Source: Numida meleagris (lineage: Eukaryota > Chordata > Aves > Galliformes > Numididae). Taken from it: 64,000 nucleotides of DNA. The position numbers and the translations under genes were made by a program. Each line of letters starts with the position of its first letter. Position 1 is the first letter of the stretch. Where the stretch lies: the NCBI RefSeq assembly GCF_002078875.1, contig NC_034412.1:14246876-14310875 (forward strand), written 5' to 3'. The notes below the pieces were generated by a model, which worked only from the letters and a program-made list of their open reading frames with translations, was not told where the DNA came from and ran no database searches. Shown here piece after piece: positions 61,441 through 64,000 of this stretch.

Positions 61441-61640
61441 CAATACCTGCGATTGATGAGGCGGAGCGGCCAATCAGCGGCGGGCGGCGGCCGTGCGCGC
61501 CCCTCGTTGGCGGGGCCGGGGGGAGTTACGCGGGGAAGGGGGAGCCGCCGGCAGCCAATCAGCGCCCACGTCCGCCCGCACGTCGCCCCGCCCCCGGCTC
61601 CCATTCATCAAGGGGGGGGCCGGTGTCGTCCTTTCAATTC
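61441..61640 (+). promoter_or_regulatory. ZIC1 CpG-island promoter
   Basis: The same ten bases, CCAATCAGCG, occur twice in the same orientation (61470-61479 and 61555-61564), 85 bp apart: paired CCAAT (NF-Y-type) boxes. GC-box sequences lie between and after them (GGCGGGGCCGGGG near 61509; CCCCGCCCCCGG near 61586). No TATA box is evident. Transcription probably starts shortly downstream, giving a 5'UTR of roughly 0.7 kb. Confidence 0.65.
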
Positions 61641-62135
61641 ATTTATCTGCAGGAATGATTGCCGCTATCAGTCTCGCGTTCACCGCCCGGCTGAGGAGGT
61701 GAAAGTTTCTCCCCAGGAAGATAAACCGCAAAAGACAATATTGTGCATGATTTGCGCCTTTTTTTTGCAAAGCGAAAAAAAAAAAAGGCAAAAAAAAAAA
61801 ATAGGGGTGAGTGTGGGGAAGCTCGAAGAGGAGAGAGAAACAATCTCTCGGCCACTTCGCGACATTCCTATAGCCAAAAAAATCACTGAAGGAAGTTTCT
61901 TTTTTGTTTTGTTTTTCTGCTGCCCGCGCCGAGCTCTCGCCGTTATTGTTATTTGCGGGCAGTTTCTTTTTGCGCCCACCCCAACCCCCCTCCCTACTTC
62001 AGCCTCCCAGAAAAGTCAAAGCAGAGAGACAGTGAATATTTTTTTGGGGCACCTTTTTTATTATTATTATTTGCGACTGCGAAGATCTCTTTCCCCCCTT
62101 TCCCACCAGCCTCGGTTTGTTTTTTTTTTTTTCTT

Positions 62136-62162
62136 CCCCCCCCCCCCCCCCCCCCCCCCCCC
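62136..62162 (+). repeat. C27 homopolymer in ZIC1 5'UTR
   Basis: Twenty-seven consecutive cytosines, preceded by a T-rich run and ending 166 nt before the ZIC1 start codon. The template strand is G27 and could form G-quadruplexes; the RNA would be a poly-C tract of the sort bound by PCBP/hnRNP K-type proteins. The exact length may be unreliable in the assembly. Confidence 0.85.
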
Positions 62163-62168
62163 GCGCTG

Positions 62169-62210
62169 ATGCCGAAGGGGGTGTTTTTGATGTGGTTGCT
62201 TTGGTGGTGA
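62169..62210 (+). CDS. Upstream ORF in ZIC1 5'UTR (13 codons)
   Basis: ATG at 62169 reads [13 protein letters not shown] and stops at 62210, 118 nt before the ZIC1 ATG and out of frame with it. The context is weak (C at -3, C at +4). A second in-frame ATG follows. Such uORFs can lower translation of the main frame, but there is no evidence that this one is used. Confidence 0.3.
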   Translation: MPKGVFLMWLLWW

Positions 62211-62328
62211 TCGTCGCCGACTTTCCAGAGAGGGTGTTTTCGCCGCTGCCGCCGCTGCTGCTGCTTCTCTCCGCGTTGTGTGCGTGCGCGCGTGCTTTTT
62301 TTTGGGTTGCTGCATCGACGCTGGGAAG

Positions 62329-63295
62329 ATGCTTCTGGATGCTGGACCGCAGTATCCCGCCATAGGAGTCACTACGTTCGGATCGTCTCGCCACCACTCC
62401 GCGGCCGATGTCACGGACAGAGAAGTGGGGCTGGGGATCAACCCCTTCGCCGACGGCATGGGCGCCTTCAAACTCAACCCCGGCGGCCACGAGCTGGCCT
62501 CGGCCGGGCAGACAGCCTTCACCTCGCAGGCTCCGGGCTACGCGGCGGCGCTGGGGCACCACCACCACCCGCCCCACGTCGGCTCCTACTCCAGCGCCGC
62601 GTTCAACTCCACCCGGGACTTTCTGTTCCGCAACCGCGGCTTCGGGGAGGCCGCGGCCGCCAGCGCCCAGCACAGCCTCTTCGCCTCCGCCGCCGGCGGC
62701 TTCGGCGGCCCGCACGGACACGGCGATGCCGCGGGACATATACTTTTCCCCGGGCTGCACGAGCAAGCCGCCGGCCACGCTTCGCCCAACGTGGTGAACG
62801 GGCAGATGCGCCTGGGCTTCTCCGGAGACATGTACGGCCGAGCCGAGCAGTACGGCCAGGTCACCAGCCCCCGCTCCGAGCACTACGCCTCGAGCCAGCT
62901 GCACGGCTACGGCCACATGAACATGAACATGGCAGCGCACCACGGGGCGGGGGCCTTCTTCCGCTACATGCGGCAGCCCATCAAACAGGAACTCATCTGT
63001 AAGTGGATTGAGTTGGAGCAGACTCCCAAAAAATTATGCTCGAAAACTTTCAGCACGATGCACGAGCTGGTGACTCATGTCACCGTGGAGCACGTTGGAG
63101 GACCCGAGCAGTCCAATCACATATGTTTCTGGGAAGAGTGCCCGCGAGAAGGGAAACCTTTCAAGGCCAAATACAAACTCGTAAATCACATCCGAGTCCA
63201 CACAGGTGAAAAACCTTTCCCCTGCCCTTTCCCAGGCTGTGGCAAAGTGTTTGCCAGATCAGAGAATCTCAAAATACACAAAAGAACTCACACAG
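62329..63295 (+). CDS. ZIC1: ZIC1 coding exon 1 (N-terminus and zinc fingers 1-3; partial gene)
   Basis: ZIC1 is a GLI/ZIC-type C2H2 transcription factor of neural plate border, dorsal neural tube, cerebellum and somites. ATG 62329 has A at -3 and gives [18 protein letters not shown], the family-typical ZIC1 start. The ZOC motif [12 protein letters not shown] lies at about 90-101. [21 protein letters not shown] and the block [17 protein letters not shown] follow, then fingers 1-3 at about 224-323. The exon ends at CACACAG|GTACGG (63295/63296), phase 1, the conserved first ZIC intron. It encodes 322 of the roughly 447 residues expected; the rest lies past the window. Oddity: finger 1 reads [16 protein letters not shown] instead of the ZIC1 signature [18 protein letters not shown], so its Cys-Cys spacer is two residues shorter and it looks like ZIC4 (see findings). 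Confidence 0.95.
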
Positions 63296-64000
63296 GTACG
63301 GTAACCTTCTCTGTAGCCTTTCTGTCCGCGCGTGGACGCGCGGGGCCGGGTCGGGCCGGGCCGTTCCGGGGCCGTTCGCTGCTCCCGGGGCCGCGGAGCT
63401 GCACGGCGGTGCGGGCTCGGGCTCGGGCGCGACGGCGGCCGCGACAAAAAGCGAGCGGTGCCCGGGAGGCGGAGGGGGAGAGAGGCGCGGTTTGCTGCCG
63501 GAATGGTGAGGGCAGGGGGGGAAAAAAATCGCAGCGACCCGTCCTGGTAAATTTATAGGTTTTAATTAATAGTTCTTCGGCAGTTTTGAGTGTGGCGTGA
63601 TGAGAAACGGTGCTAAATATTCCAGGCAGCTCATCCGTCTCCCCTGTGCAATTCAGGGGCTGGTAAATATTTAATTCCGTGGAGCGGCTTGAAATCAACC
63701 GAGCCGAGCGCGTTCGCGTGTTATTGTTGTGCGGAGGAGGGCGGGCGCCGGGGGCCTGAGAACTTTTCCCCGCCGCGGGAGGCGGCCGCGCTGCGCTGGG
63801 CCGGGAGCGCTCCCCCCGCGCCGCCCCGCGCCGAGCTGCGCCGCGGAGGGTTCGTGGGGCTGCGGCCGCTGTGCGTCCCTCGGTCCGGCCGGGCCGTGCT
63901 CGGTACTGCAGGAAAATACGGGGGAGGGGGTCGAGAGTAAAATATCACGAGAGCGAGGCATGAAAAACGGCAAGCAGGCACCGAGATCGGGTGGAAATAG
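63296..64000 (+). other. ZIC1 intron 1 (partial)
   Basis: Begins with donor GTACGG. The first part (63320-63560) and 63730-63930 are CpG-rich and the middle is AT-rich. No exon coding for finger 4 ([11 protein letters not shown]) occurs before the window ends. Confidence 0.85.

Larger units (their letters stand above)
61641..62328 (+). other. ZIC1 5'UTR region
   Basis: Between the promoter and the ZIC1 ATG. It holds A-runs (61775-61802), T-runs, a 27-nt C run (62136-62162) and a short uORF (62169-62210). The 5' boundary is inferred; no intron was seen. Confidence 0.5.

Overview
The window looks like a bird genome. A 3'-truncated CR1 LINE of the avian type lies at 7866-8073, and the only two protein-coding genes I can support are the head-to-head zinc-finger paralogues ZIC4 (minus strand, ATG at 51630) and ZIC1 (plus strand, ATG at 62329). 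This is the arrangement known for the vertebrate ZIC1/ZIC4 locus. The species cannot be fixed from the sequence. Four N gaps (39008-39078, 49163-49242, 56751-56810, 58882-58981) show that it is a draft assembly.

Layout. Positions 1 to about 14880 are AT-rich, gene-free DNA with a few interspersed and simple repeats. From about 14880 to 45000 the DNA alternates between CpG-rich islands and AT-rich blocks that resemble developmental regulatory DNA, with no convincing exon. ZIC4 occupies 45938-51630 on the minus strand: a 5' coding exon with the N-terminus and zinc fingers 1-3, a 4.2-kb intron, and a terminal coding exon with zinc fingers 4-5 and the C-terminus. Its CpG-island promoter is just above 51660. 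A 10.7-kb interval then separates the two start codons. It ends in the ZIC1 promoter, which has two CCAATCAGCG boxes, and in a ZIC1 5'UTR containing a 27-nt poly-C run and a short uORF. ZIC1 coding exon 1 is 62329-63295; its remaining exons lie beyond the window.

Main observation. The first-exon zinc-finger regions of ZIC1 and ZIC4 form an inverted repeat that is 100% identical over 255 bp (50584-50838 against 63043-63297), with no synonymous difference. Just 5' of this tract the finger-1 signatures appear exchanged. The gene with ZIC4 ends carries the finger-1 residues typical of ZIC1 ([14 protein letters not shown]), and the gene with the ZIC1 N-terminus carries a ZIC4-like, two-residue-shorter version ([12 protein letters not shown]). 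This is either real inter-paralogue exchange (gene conversion or double inversion) or an assembly mis-threading through the repeat. Reads spanning each exon would decide.

ZIC1 and ZIC4 are transcription factors of dorsal neural tube and cerebellar development. The surrounding CpG islands, homeodomain-type palindromes, RFX, NRF1, CRE and octamer motifs fit a shared regulatory landscape. That function is inferred, not shown.
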